Source: Charina bottae (taxonomy: Eukaryota > Chordata > Lepidosauria > Squamata > Charinaidae). From it: 64,000 bases of DNA. The stretch spans positions 20,696,001 to 20,760,000 of the forward strand of contig JALMGJ010000011.1 in NCBI GenBank assembly GCA_023362775.1, given 5' to 3'. The translations under genes were made by a program, and so were the position numbers. Shown one piece after another: positions 23,761-35,200 of this stretch (its first letter is position 1; each line of letters opens with the position of its first letter). The notes under the pieces are model-generated. The model had not been told where the DNA came from and searched no databases. It was given only the letters and a program-made list of their open reading frames with translations.

Positions 23761-24386
23761 TCATATATACAGTATGTGAATGCCAAAGTGGTCCCAGTGG
23801 TGGTAGGAGCACTCGGGGCTGTGACTCCTAAGCTGGGAGAGTGGCTCCAGCAGATCCCAGGAACAACATCAGAGCTCTGTGCCCAGAAGATGCAGTGCTA
23901 GGAACAGCTAAGACACTGTGCAGAACCCTCAAACTCCCAGGCCTCTGGTAGAGGACCCGAGGCTGAGGAAGACACACATGTACCACCCATAGGGGTGAGA
24001 AGGGAATGTTATATGCTCTGTATGTGTTTGTTTCTTTTTTAGCTTTTTTTCCTCCTCCTTTTATAATTTTGTGTCTTCTATTCTTTGTTTTTCGTTTTAG
24101 TTAATATTTTTTTAAAAAATTAAAAAGATGGTGGCCATGATGATCACACCATCGCAGCTGACCTTTTTGACCACACCCTGCAGAATCCCTGTGAAGGGTT
24201 CTTCACAGTCCATTTTGCCAATATCCTGCATTTTGTCACCTAATCCACATAAATCCAGTCTTGGCCGCCCCAGTTTCCTTGTTCTTTTCTGTCTACCCCT
24301 CTCCCGTCTCAGGGCAACATAAAACCTTGATGTTCTGGGGCATTGATCGTTCCTCTTTCCTTATTTGGTTCCTTGACACAACTTAC
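23761..24386. other. Intron of the LOTUS-like gene; MITE fragment
   Basis: Unclassified sequence. A fragment of the GTCAAGATGGC family lies at about 24122-24182 (arms aagatggtggcc and cgcagctgacctttttgacc). Confidence 0.4.
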
Positions 24387-24551
24387 ATTTCCTGGCTGAG
24401 GAAGAGTTCCTTAGCCACTCATAGGCAGGATTCAGCACATCAGAAGTGAAATCAAAGGGATCATAAACTGCCTGGCGGGGAACCTCCTGAGGTTGGTGTA
24501 TGCACTGCGGCTGTGCTTTGGGGATGCTCAGGCTGGAGGTAACAAACACAT
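24387..24551 (-). CDS. Second exon of the LOTUS-like gene
   Basis: The acceptor is tatccccatag and the donor aaat|gtaagt. It is phase 1 at both ends, fitting the exons at 26438-26627 and 19766-19996. The translation, about 54 residues, includes VFVTSSLSIPKAQPQ and then AVYDPFDFTSDVLNPAYEWL. The proline-rich start and the aromatic/acidic second half resemble a linker with a short binding motif; no domain was recognised. Support comes from the two consensus splice sites, the open frame between them and the phase agreement. Confidence 0.6.
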
Positions 24552-24738
24552 CTATGGGGATACAATACAGAAGTCAAGATTAATGAGAAGGAACACGCTC
24601 TTAGACATACTCCAAAACCCCTTAGAATCTTGGACTGCAAACTCCTTGCCACCAAACCCCCAAATTACGATCCCATTCTCAGTCACCACAAATGCTCGAA
24701 ATCCTACACCCCCAAAGTGGCATCTGTGGGCAACAATA

Positions 24739-25116
24739 CAGGTAGTCCTTGACTTACGACCATTCGTTTAACGACGGTTTGAAGTTACGACAGCACTGGA
24801 AAAAGTGACTTACGACCAGTCCTCACACTTACGACTGTTGCAGCATCCCAGCAGTTACATGATCAAAATTGGGTGCTTGGCAACTGGCATGTATTTATGA
24901 CAATTGCAGCGTCCCAGGGTCACATGATCGCCATAGACGAACTTCCCAGTTGGCTTCCAACAAGCAAAATCAATGGGGAACCATGTGATTCACTTAACAA
25001 CTGCCGTAAAAATGTTGTAAAATCGGGTGTGGTCACGTGATGCCTCACTTAACGACCACACCGCTTAACAATGGATTTTCCAGTCCCTATTGTGGTCGTA
25101 AGTCGAGGACTACCTG
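24739..25116. mobile_element. Pogo/Tigger-like MITE, full copy
   Basis: Ends caggtagtccttgac and gtcgaggactacctg, each next to a TA dinucleotide. The interior has repeated acttacgac and cacatgatc phrases. No transposase frame, so non-autonomous. Confidence 0.9.
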
Positions 25117-25442
25117 TATACCCACAAGCACCCTCCTCAGTGTTTGCCAGCCTCCCTGCCCCACTTTAATTTTTAAAAAAACATATTTTCATTAAAAGAA
25201 ATAATAAATGAGAAGCTGGCATTCTTAAATGCAAGGTGTCAGCTTCTCACCTTTCTCTTAACTTCCAAGAATGTCCACCTGGCTTCTCATAAAATGGGTG
25301 TTTTGTGACTGGCAGCCCTTTTATGAATGGGTAAAGTCTTCCATCAGCGCCAGCGTCCTCAGCGTGTTCTCCGAATCTCTCGTGTGTCCGTCAGCAGAGA
25401 AGTTGGGGACCCCTGCCCTCGCTTATTGGAACTCACCCCCCC
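25117..25442. other. No recognisable feature
   Basis: Unclassified intronic sequence between two DNA elements. Confidence 0.4.
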
Positions 25443-25450
25443 CTCTAAAC

Positions 25451-25830
25451 CAGAGCTTTCCAAACTTTTCATGTTGGTGACACACTTTTTAGACATGCAT
25501 CATTTCGCGACACACTCTTACAGCAGGGCACAAGGCAGGCACTAGGACCTGCGCGGAATCCTGGCAGGGCAGGTTTGGAGGCAGCCGGGCACAAGGCAGG
25601 CACTAGGACCTGCATGGAATCACAGCAGGTTTGGAGGCAGCCAGGCACAAGGCAGGCACAAGGACCTGCGCGGAATCACAGCAGGTTTGGAGGCAGCCAG
25701 GCACAAGGCAGGCACTAGGACCTGCACGGAATCCTGGCAGGGCAGGTTTGGAGGCAGCAGCAGCCGCGACACACCCAGACACTGCAGCCGACACACCAAC
25801 GTGTCCCGACACACAGTTTGGAAAGCTCTG
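25451..25830. mobile_element. hAT-type MITE, CTTTCCAAAC family, with internal tandem repeats
   Basis: Ends cagagctttccaaact and agtttggaaagctctg. Octamer ctctaaac at 25443-25450 and 25831-25838. The middle holds four imperfect copies of a roughly 50-65-bp unit beginning caaggcaggca and containing ggacctgc and caggtttggaggcagc. These are not seen in the other family members here. Confidence 0.88.
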
Positions 25831-26139
25831 CTCTAAACAGACAGTGCAGTTATGTCTTGATCACTCCAGGCTCTGTTCTGCCGAAAAGTTAGACATCTTA
25901 GTTGACGTCCTCTCCTGCACGTGCCTCCTCTCTTCCTCAGAATAAACAAAGCTATGGACTGCTCACTAAGTTGCGCAAAGCACTAGGTGCTGCTCCCTCC
26001 CTAGAGAACCTCCTGGCCCAGCAACTCCCAAAACAAAACTTGCAAGTCTGATTTTATCACATATCACAAAAAGGGCCTAATTTGCCCAATTTAATCCAAA
26101 AGTCTTCCTGTGGCATGGCTCGGTGAGTACAGTACAACT

Positions 26140-26273
26140 CAGTGTTACTCCATCTTGGCTACATTAAGATATGCGGACTTCAACTCCCAGAATTCCCCAG
26201 CCAGCATGCTGGCTGGGGAATTCTGGGAGTTGAAGTCCAGATATCTTAAAGTTGCTAAGGCTGAGAAACTCTG
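26140..26273. mobile_element. hAT-type MITE, TTCTCAACC family
   Basis: Ends cagtgttactcc and gagaaactctg. Octamer gtacaact at 26132-26139 and 26274-26281. Inner arms are almost perfect inverses. Confidence 0.88.
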
Positions 26274-26437
26274 GTACAACTCCTGAAATTAAACTAAGCT
26301 GTCTAACATTTAATACACATACTAGCAGACAAGAGTGGCTGTTTTGCTAAAGGCTTCCCACCAGCTCACTAGGGTCTCCTACTGATCCATTTACCAAAAA
26401 AAAAACCTCTTAGCTTTCCATGGCACTCTGGCCTCAC

Positions 26438-26627
26438 CTGTGTTGGAATAGCTGCATCTACTGCTCTCTGGTGGCAGAGAAGCTTCCCACTCCATGGGGC
26501 AAACTGATGAATTCTTCCGGGGTCTCTTATAAACAGGTTGGCCTTCTCCCCAGGTTTCTGCTGGGCGCTTGCAACAGATGTGTCTTTTGCTGGAGATAAT
26601 CACCACTTCCAGATGTTGTTTCTGCAT
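26438..26627 (-). CDS. Likely first coding exon of the LOTUS-like gene
   Basis: The start chosen is the ATG at 26627 in a good context (ccccaccATGc). The frame stays open further upstream, so an earlier start or a spliced upstream exon is possible. The donor is aacacag|gtgagg, phase 1, matching the exon at 24387-24551. The 63 residues start MQKQHLEVVIISSKRHICCK and contain a basic PVYKRPRKNSS segment that could act as a nuclear localisation signal. The role of the whole product is unknown; the LOTUS-like domain two exons later is the only functional clue. Confidence 0.55.
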
Positions 26628-26639
26628 GGTGGGGTTTCC

Positions 26640-27045
26640 TTGAGGCCCAATCCAAGGCACCTTCTTCCCTCCCCCCGCCCCTGCTTTCTGCACCCCCACT
26701 TCCCTTTCCAGGAAATGCAGGGACCCTAAGAAGTCAGTCCACCCAGGAGGGGGAAGCCACCCACATTCTCCGTGGGAGCTAATTTCCAGGTTGTGGAAAC
26801 ACAAACATTGTCTTTGGGAAGCCCCAAAAAGAAATAAAATCTACCAATTTCAAGCTAGAGGAAGCAACAAAGTGGGGAAAAAAGGGAGGGGGAAGAGCTA
26901 TTGATTCCCCTTTTATAAACTTACATGTATACAGGTGTGCCGTAAAGGTGGAGCCTAAAATGAAGCAAATTCTTCCTCCATTGGATTTTCTCTCATGTTT
27001 ACATCCCCACCCCTTCCTCGTTCTGTGGCATTGCACTAGATAGTA
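26640..27045. other. Region upstream of the first coding exon of the LOTUS-like gene
   Basis: Would hold the 5' untranslated region or promoter. It is not CpG-rich and no clear promoter motif was seen. Confidence 0.3.
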
Positions 27046-27200
27046 ATTTTAAAAAAATTATCCCACCTTTATTATTTTTATACATAACTCAAAGTGGCGA
27101 ATATGCCTAATACTCCTTCCTCTTCCTATTTTCCCCACAACAACCACCATGTGAGGTGAGTTGGGCTGACAGACAGGGACTGGCCCAAGGTCACCCAACT
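27046..27200 (-). mobile_element. tRNA-headed SINE, 3' part only
   Basis: On the minus strand it contains the tail and aactcacctcacatggtgg, ggccagtccctgtc and a gggtgacctt phrase; the head is missing. Confidence 0.6.
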
Positions 27201-27407
27201 GGGTGTATATAGTTTGTTTGAATTCAGCTTCATGCAGTGTATGAATTTAGCCACTGGTGTTAGTCAAGCATGTTGGAAGACTTAAGTAAGCCATGGTTTG
27301 TGCAATAAACCACAAAAGGCTGGTTGAACACAAAACACACAGCCACAAACCATAGTTTACAAGCCCCCCAGAATATGCTATGCTGAAACCCAACAAATCA
27401 CTCTCTG

Positions 27408-27676
27408 TATTGTCGAAGGCTTTCACGGCCGGAGTTCAATGGCTGTTGTGGATCTTCCGGGCTGTGTGGCCGTGTTCTGGAAGTTGTGGTTCCTAACGTT
27501 TCGCCAGCATCTGTGGCCAGCATTTGTTTTCTCAAAACAAACAAAACATTGCCACTCTACCTGGGCACAGAGATTTTGCTTCTGTCTGTGCTCCTGCCCT
27601 CTGAAGATGCTGGCGAAACGTTAGGAACCACAACTTCCAGAACACGGCCACACAGCCCGGAAGACCCACAACAGCC
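27408..27676. mobile_element. Fold-back insertion, sister of 2351-2633, damaged ribozyme arms
   Basis: Outer arms are the same as at 2351-2633 (tgtgggtcttccgggctgtg and its inverse). The 13-bp duplication aaatcactctctg occurs at 27395-27407 and 27677-27689. The right arm reads ctgaagatgctggcgaaacg, so helix II of the hammerhead-like motif is deleted. In the left arm the CTGAAGA box is lost. The end tattgtcgaaggctttcacg is present here on the left, whereas the 2351 copy keeps it on the right. Confidence 0.65.
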
Positions 27677-28079
27677 AAATCACTCTCTGATTTAGTATTC
27701 CATGGAACCAACCCACTATGAACCAGGCAATTATGTTCAATAAACTGTAGTTAAAGCAAATCATTATTTGTTGTCATTTATGAATGAAACCTATTTGTAC
27801 AGAAAATTAAAAGCTCAAGAGATTGCTTTGTTTTATCTAGGATTCCAGAGATTTGGGCCTATATTATTTTGGTAAAAAGTTGAATTACTACTACAAGTTT
27901 CTGACTAACTGCCCATCAGCTGTAATCTTGGCCCCACACCCCAGTTTAGGAATTAGGTGTGAATGCTCTGTAGGTTTGCTGAATGCTGAGGTGCTATGTT
28001 TCCTCTTTCTGTGCTGTGATTTCGAAGGTAGAAATGCAGAGCCTTCCAGGTAATGTTCATTAAAAAGCAGAATCACGTC

Positions 28080-28256
28080 TTTATTTGATTCATTCAGCAG
28101 CTCAAGGTGATATACTCCTATTTTTTTTCCAAACAACAGCCTTGTGAGGTAGGCTGGGCCGAGAGAGAAGGTCTGGCCCAAGGTATATCTGTGACCTTCC
28201 ATACTTGAGGGTGGACTAGAATGTGGCTCTCCCACTTCTAATCCAACACCTTAACC
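28080..28256 (-). mobile_element. tRNA-headed SINE, degraded
   Basis: The minus strand shows ttaaggtgttggattagaag (head), then ctagtcc, and ggccagacc; the 3' side has cctcacaaggct. More diverged than the copies at 23532 or 42388. Confidence 0.55.
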
Positions 28257-28383
28257 CAGTGTTTCTCAACCTTAACAACTTTAAGATGTGTGGACTTCAA
28301 TCCCAGAATTCCCCAGTCAGCAGGCTAGGGAATTCTGAGAGTTGAAGTCCATACATCTTAAAGTTGGCAAGGTTCAAAAATAC
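28257..28383. mobile_element. hAT-type MITE, TTCTCAACC family
   Basis: Begins cagtgtttctcaacc. The right terminus is worn (caaggttcaaaaatactt). The inner arms match the family. Confidence 0.75.
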
Positions 28384-28389
28384 TTAGAG

Positions 28390-28640
28390 CAGTGCTTTCC
28401 AAACTGCCGCCGTTGGCGACACACCAACGGTGGCAGCGGCGGGGGCGCGCGTGCATGGTGGCGACGCGGGGGGCGCGCGGCGGCGGTGTGTACGGTGGTG
28501 GCGGCCTCGCTAAAACGCGGAAGCGCTGATGGCGCGCCGCTGCCGCCGCCGCCACTCACACCCCCGCGCCGCTTCGCAACACACTAAGCTGTGTGTTGCG
28601 ACACACTAAAGTGTCATGACACAGAGTTTGGAAAGCTATG
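28390..28640. mobile_element. hAT-type MITE, CTTTCCAAAC family, very GC-rich interior
   Basis: Ends cagtgctttccaaactg and agtttggaaagctatg. Octamer acttagag at 28382-28389 and 28641-28648. The interior is a CGG/GCC-rich stretch that resembles a CpG island but is element-borne. Confidence 0.88.
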
Positions 28641-28648
28641 ACTTAGAG

Positions 28649-29464
28649 TTTCCAAGATTCTGTATTTATCTCCAGATGAAGATATCTTACTGAAGTCTGT
28701 ATAGTTCTTGCTTCTTTGATCTTGCCCAACTGAGGGAGCTTGATGAGTAGACCAGCACCCTCCAGGAAAGGTGATATTGTCGAATACTGTAGAATGTCTG
28801 CATTTTCTGATTTACACAAGGGACTGCCTCTGACCCACTTGTTCAGCCAACCGAGATTTAACTGGGTTTCTGATGCAAATATCAAATGACTTATGACTTG
28901 TCACTAATGCCATTAGCACCAGGAGAATTACAGTGAGGGTTTGAGGCTACTGAGACCAATATTTCCAGCATGTGTTACTACACAACTTCCTTGGATGCAA
29001 ATCCACACATGTGATTCCTCCTCCAGGAAGGAGAGAATGCTTTTTGAAGGAAATCCCCCATGCCCAGCACTGAAAATAATTAACATTAATAGCTTTATTT
29101 ATTCAGCACAAGCTTCCCCATCCAAGGTACTCCTTACAACTGAGTCAGACCCTATTGGACTTTCCTAAGTCCTTAAAGATCTGGTTCTGGGCCTGGAGCC
29201 CTGAGTGTGTGCAGGAACCCGTTTCTTGGTTATTTTAGCAATTATGGTGTATGATTTATTCTCTGCTATGTATTTTAATTTTTGTATTATTGTAATTGTT
29301 TTTACAGTATTTCCTTTTTAATTTTTTTCGCCACCCAGAGTCGCTTGTTGATATGAGCGGCCATACTATCTACTGCAAACAAACAAACATCAGCATGAAA
29401 GTGTTTTTTACTTTTTGGTTGCCTCTACCCTAAGATTCTGACTTATTCCCTGTGGGCTGGGGGC
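28649..29464. other. No recognisable gene
   Basis: Unclassified sequence. Around 29325-29370 the text cgccacccagagtcgc recalls an L2-type tail followed by a short (CAAA)n run. Confidence 0.4.
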
Positions 29465-30122
29465 AGGTGATGGTTAACTATGCGGGGTTCCAGGCAATGA
29501 AGTAATCCAAACAACGTGTTGTAAGGCTAACAATATCTTTATTGATAGCATAAGGCAATAATGGATGTATAGTGCATTATTGCAAAAAGGTAAAATCAAA
29601 GCATAAGCAGAGTTCCATCACCAGAAGTGAGGAAAAAAAAAAACCATCATGGTCTGTGCAAAGACCAGGCAAAGACCAGGCATGGTTACAGTTCAGATAC
29701 AAGTACATGCAGATAGCAGCCTACATAAAGAACAGAGGACATATATGTGTAGAACATAAGTATAAAGGACTACCCATGGTTCATAGCTCACATGTGATTG
29801 GTTTAAACATGAGCATCTCTTTTAGTATAGCATTTCTGGTAGTAATTGTACTTACTATAAAGCGTCACACGATGGCAGTGTTGTGTATTGGCCTTTTTTG
29901 TTTGTTTTGAGAACGATTCTGATTACGGGTTTATTTTGTCTAGCTAGAGATATCTCAGCACCTGCCATCTACGTCTCAGATGTTTTGAGAACCAAACTTA
30001 CAATGCGGAAAACAATGTAGATTGTTTTCACTTGTATTTTTCCACTCTCTGGCCAGACACAGTGGAAGAAAATGCCATGCGTTTAATTCTGCATAGAATG
30101 CTTTAACCAAATAACCTTAACA
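29465..30122 (-). repeat. 3' LTR of the host copia element
   Basis: Matches 39562-40223 over about 658 bp. The visible differences are a change in an A run near 29640, agagga versus agaaga near 29734, and a T-run length or G change near 29895. The inner end begins tgttaagg on the minus strand. Confidence 0.93.
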
Positions 30123-30134
30123 CCCCTTCCGCAT
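30123..30134 (-). promoter_or_regulatory. Polypurine tract of the host copia element
   Basis: On the minus strand gcggaagggg lies directly before the LTR start tgttaagg. This is the place and composition expected for the plus-strand DNA primer. Confidence 0.8.
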
Positions 30135-30198
30135 GGATTTTTTGAAACACTGTGGGGGAAAACTGTTATTTCAAAAGCACACAGAGACACAAATGATT

Positions 30199-31396
30199 TT
30201 ATTTCAGACAGATTTGCTCCAATCCCAATCTGGTTACCATGGTTGTATGTTTTGTTGGAGAAAGTGCTTTCGTGAGAACGTCTGCGATATTTAGTTCAGA
30301 TGGACAATACTCTAATTGTATAAATTTTTCCTGAATTGCATGCCTCACATTTTGGTATTTTACATGGATGTATTTCGTGCGATTATTGACATTTTCCGAA
30401 GCAGCTAGAGATAGACAGGATTGGGAATCTTCATACATTGTTATTGGTGTATTTATATTTACAGATAAATCTGTAAACAATTGTTTTAACCAATACGTTT
30501 CATTGATTGCCTCACTGAGGGCCGAGAATTCGGCTTCGCAGGTAGAAACGGCAATTAATGTTTGTTTTCTTGCTCTCCAGGCAATGGGTGTATTTGCAAA
30601 CAAACAAACAAAACCACTCACAGACTTTCTGTCTCTCTCTTCTGCAAAAGAGCTGTCAGCATAAATCACAGGCATTTCAGCCTTGGTGGCTGATATTTTG
30701 AGACAAAGATCAGCTGTGCCTTTAAGATAGCGTAGGACCCTCTTTAAACCTGTCCAATCCCGCATGGATGGTTTGGCAACCTTACGACTAAGCACTCCAA
30801 CTGAGTAAGCTAAGTCAGGGCGTGTCCATTGTGTTAAGTGTAGCAAACTTCCTACAGCTGAGTGATACAATGCAGGTTGAGGACAAGGTTCCTCACATGC
30901 ATCACCCTTTAGGAAATCAAGAGTCATTGGTGTTTTGGTTGGTTTTGCATTTGACATTTCAAGTTGACTCAACAATTGGTCAATTTTTCTTTTCTGACTC
31001 AGATAGAACTCACCACTCTGAGCTCTAGTGACTTCAACACCTAGATAGTATTTCAGCTCACCTAGGTCTTTCAATTGAAAGTACTGTCTCAATTGTGTTG
31101 CAAACTCTTGTACAAGGTGCAAAGAACCAGTTGCTAGGCAAAAATCATCAACATACGTTAGCAACACTGTGTAATCACTTCCAGAACCTCTTACATACAC
31201 ACAAGGATCAGCAACAGACTTCTTAAACTTTAGCTCTAACAAAGCCTTATCTAAACATTGATGCCAACAACGTCCGGCCTGCTTCAAACCGTACAGCGCC
31301 TTGCGCAGTCTGTACACCTTCTGAGAATTGTCACAAGCATAGCCAGGAGCCTGCTTCATGTACACAGTTTCAGGGAGCTCTGCATTCAAATATGCT
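30199..31396 (-). CDS. Copia pol, second part: end of reverse transcriptase and RNase H
   Basis: About 399 residues of the pol frame lying left of the inserted element. It includes the region around KALYGLKQAGRCWHQ, the polymerase YVDDFCLA box, KDLGELKYYLGVEV, and the RNase H segments VIYADSSFAE and VSTCEAEFSALSEA ending with KYIHVKYQNVRHAI and LTKAL. The frame is free of stops up to TAA at 30199-30201. Its codon phase at the break agrees with that of the first part at 36685, so the insertion did not follow other frame damage. As it stands this part has no start codon or promoter of its own. Confidence 0.93.
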
Positions 31397-31401
31397 GTGT
31401 C

Positions 31402-32198
31402 TGTCAGATTTCTTATACTATATGATATTGGTAAATTGGATTTCTTTTCAATGCAAAAGTGTTTTGGCAAATTGCATCTTTTACAAAGCAAAGCAAAGCC
31501 TTCTCATGATGACGTGAATGCCAGGTGGCTGGACAACAGAGAAGCCTTGGCGTTGTTTACGTCTTCATGAGATATGAAGCTAGAAGGTACCATATTATGG
31601 CTAGCAATGGAAATCTTCCCATGAGAGATATCCTCCTGATGTCCTTCCGTGGGAAGCCTTACCCATGCCCAAGCCCCCCCTGAGCAAGGAGGAGGGGGGA
31701 ACTCAGTGCGTAGATGCAGCACTGCTAACCAATAGCAGGTCATGCTATGTGCTTTAGGCCTAGTGCTTTGAGGCCTAGTGTGTGTAACAGCTAACTTCCA
31801 GCCAATCAGAATGCTAGAAGAACTGAATATACAACCATGCAAAATGGTGTTCTATGTTTTCTTGATTTCTAGTGTCTCTTAGCTATGTAGTTCTTCACGT
31901 GTTCACTTCCCGTGGACTGGGCAGAGTGAGCTATGCCTGGCTTTGGGTATAGGCCGTGGCAGGAACTCTGGCCCTGGAATCAATACACGGAACTCTGCTT
32001 ATAAGTTCTAGTTTTGTTTTTCCTTTTACAATGATGTATCCTGTATATTCATCTTTTTCATTTTTGCGATAATGTAATTGTATCTGCATTATTGCCTTAT
32101 GCCTATCAGTAAACACTGTTGGCCCTAACAAGCTGCATGTTTGTCTGTTTATTCTCAAGCCTCAGTTTTTCCCCTTTAAGCCAGCATATACCCCATCA
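31402..32198 (+). repeat. 5' LTR of the nested copia element
   Basis: Begins tgtcagatttc and ends accccatca. Same length (797 bp) as the 3' LTR and no difference seen on reading; the open frames inside both copies are identical. Confidence 0.95.
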
Positions 32199-32212
32199 GG
32201 TTATGGGCCCAG
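32199..32212 (+). promoter_or_regulatory. Primer-binding site, initiator tRNA-Met anticodon arm
   Basis: ggttatgggcccag follows the LTR directly. It is the reverse complement of the ctgggcccataacc of the vertebrate initiator methionine tRNA anticodon stem-loop. Drosophila copia is known to prime from a cleaved half of this tRNA. Confidence 0.85.
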
Positions 32213-35200
32213 AGAGAAATTTGCGTTTTCTTTGCTGCGTTGGACCTGGCTGTGAAAGGGAGTTTGTTTTTAGAGGCTGGTTTCGGAGTAAACATGTTTT
32301 CTTTGAGTGGTCAGCAATGGCTGAACAGTGTCTGGTCAGTCTGCCATTTGGGGCTTTAGATGGCACAAACTATCTGACCTGGTGTGTGGAGATGGAATCA
32401 TTCTTTTTGCAAGAAGAAGGTTTGTGGCAGTAAGTGGCAAATCCACTTCCAGAGATCCCTGGAGGATTCAGAGGGTTCTCTCTGAAGAAGTGCAAGCATG
32501 TTTGGACTGTGCTTATGGCATTTTTGTTTTTGGGACTCAACTCCTCTGAATGGAATTATTGCAGCTACTCCAGAACTGAGAAATGGGTGCTGAGAGCTGT
32601 TGGAGCCTTTAATACAGAGTGGAACTCTGTTGCCCTTGGTGGTCTACTAAGACAGCTTTATGGTTTGAAGCTGCAACCGGTGAGACTGTGATAACCCACC
32701 TTGGTGAGTTCAAGACTTTGTTTGCTGCATTTGAACAAGAAGGCATATTTTTCTGAGGCTGTGAAAAAGCGTGCGTGATTTTTGTCAAGCCCGGACAGCA
32801 GTTTTGAGTTACTGGTCGAGATTATTTGCTGTGGATTATTGTACAAGCCACTTCCAGAAGCTGCATTGCCAGTCATCTGTTCCTGTTCCTACGGATTTGC
32901 AAACAGCGTTCCAGCTGCAGTAAAACCTGGTATGGAATTTACATTTGCCGTGGTTTGCTGTGATTCTACAAGGCTCTTCCCTGCCCCGATGCCCAGCGGA
33001 AGCCTGATTTACGAAGGGAGGGGAAGCCAGAAGCCAGATGCCAGCTGAACAACGAATCCGAGTTTTCTACTCTACCGGCTGCTGTTGTGTAAGCATTTAT
33101 CTACAGAGACTCTGTTTTTGAATTCAGCTCACTGTAAAGTTTGTAAACATGGACGGTTATTGTTACAAATTTTAGCCTTGAGTTCAGCAAGTCATTTTAG
33201 CTGATATTTCTGTGTAAGAATGTATATGTGTACACTTGTTGTTTTTCTCTCCTCAGTGTTCCAGCCCTGATCAAGTCTAACTGTACTTGTTGTATTCAAA
33301 GGTGCTGAATGTTTCATTGCGATATGAAACTGCTTATGATATGAGACTGAGTGTGTTAGAGACAAACCTGTAAAATCAAGTGTGTGAGATGCCTGTGGAC
33401 AGGACATTGTGTGTTTAATGTTCCCCACATCATGAATGCATCCATAAAGTTTTCACAAAGTACTGGGGTATCCCGGGATGGGAGAGTGTGTCTCAGATAG
33501 CCAAATGCATTCTGAGTTAGAACCCAGGAAATGTGCAAAAGTTTCTTGATTGTACTGTGTGTAAACAATCTAAAATCAAGACTGTGTCTGTTGCTAGGCA
33601 AAGTGACAGAGTGTTAACTAGACCATTTCAGTTGGTTCATAGAGACCTAGTTAGCCCCCATGTCCCAAGTAATGGTGGGGTGCGAGTTTCATGTTCCTTC
33701 TGGTTGATGATCATACCTGCTTGTGTTGTTGCTACTTGTTGAAGTCTAAAGCGAAGGTCTGTGCTCGCTTTGAAGTGTATGTAGCAATAGTGAAGTGTAG
33801 TGGAGTGTTCTTGAGCCATGTGTTCCAAAATTGGCTTTGTAGGAAAGTATTCTCCCAAAGACTTGCCAATGTTGGAATTCTAGCTGAGTGTTGGTGTTGT
33901 GAATACCATTAAAAATAGCCTGCTGTTAGTTGCTCAGGTGCCATCCCATGTCTGGGGAGAGGCTGCCTTGATTGCAGTGTGTTTCTAACTAACAGAGTGT
34001 AGAATTCAACTGTAAAAAAAAAAAAAGGGAATTGTTTTTCTTTGGTATGGCAAGCGCCCTTCACTGAAGTACCTGCATGTCTGTGAAACATTTGCATGTG
34101 TTCACAACCCCAGGTCACAGAGAAGGAAGAACCAAGGAAGCAGAGTGCTTCAGGTTGTTGGTTGTTGGTTGTTGATTAAAATCCAAGGTTTATCGGTGTT
34201 TCATTAAGCCATGGTCAAATCCAAATCTCCAGAAGTGCTTTATGTTTAAGCAGCCTACTGGTTGGGAGGTTGTCTGCTAAGGTTGCAGAAGTGTTGCTGC
34301 ATTGCTAGTATAAACCCACTGTCCATGGTTCAGTAGATGGGCAAAAAAACCAGTTCAGGTTTCTTCTGTTCCCCAGTCTCCGAGTGTGAAAAGGGCCCCT
34401 CAGGTGAAGGAGTGGAAATTTCACCTGAGCAGTTGCAAGGCCTGGAGGGGGAGTCAGGTAGTGGAAGGAAAGAGACGGTGATGAGGATGTACAGTGGTCA
34501 TTCCTCATGGGTCCTCTTATTCCAGGGTGTGAAGCCTGACAGATTTGTGATTTAGCAGGTGACAGTGTGTCAAGTTACCTGAAAGAAAACCCAGTCTTTG
34601 CTAGATGTGTTGCTCCTGCCTTTGAGAGGCAGGAAGAACGTTGGAACACAGCTGTGGATAGTCTGTTTGAGTTTTGGTGAAGTGTTGAAAGTAACCAACC
34701 TATCCTTTGTTTTAGTAAGCTGTAGGTTCCAGATGAGTGTTCAGAAAGACATTTATTTCTGATAATACTCTGCAGTGTAAAGCCAGTGTTGCCCAGGGAT
34801 TTGTTGCACAAAAGGAGTTTGTGAACTGTGGATCTAGTGTATGCACCCACAGCTAGGCCAGAATGTTGACGTGTGGTACGTTTTCTGGTTGTGTAGCGTG
34901 GAAACAGGTGTCCATTTACATATTGTGATGTTGACACAGCATATTTGAATGTAGATCTCCCTGAAACAGTGTGTGTAAGGCAAGCGTTGTGGCTCTGCAT
35001 GTGTGGCAGTTCCCAAACAATTCATTGACTTAACAGGGTGCTTTATGGATTTTAAAGCAGGCCAGTCATTGATAGCATGGTGCAGATGCTAACTGGGATG
35101 TGAGAACAGTCACGTGCTGTTTTCTATGTGTACATAAGAAAGTGTAGAAGTTTGTGTAGGACTTCGTACTTATGTGAGTTGTTTTTCTGCTTAGAAACTG

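Noticed and set aside
28390..28640. CpG island or promoter
   Set aside because: The GC-rich stretch is bounded by hAT ends and an exact 8-bp duplication, so it is the interior of a MITE.
31504..32158. Frames of 112 and 75 residues, also found unchanged at 35985-36639
   Set aside because: They lie within the LTRs of the nested copia element and are by-products of the direct repeat.
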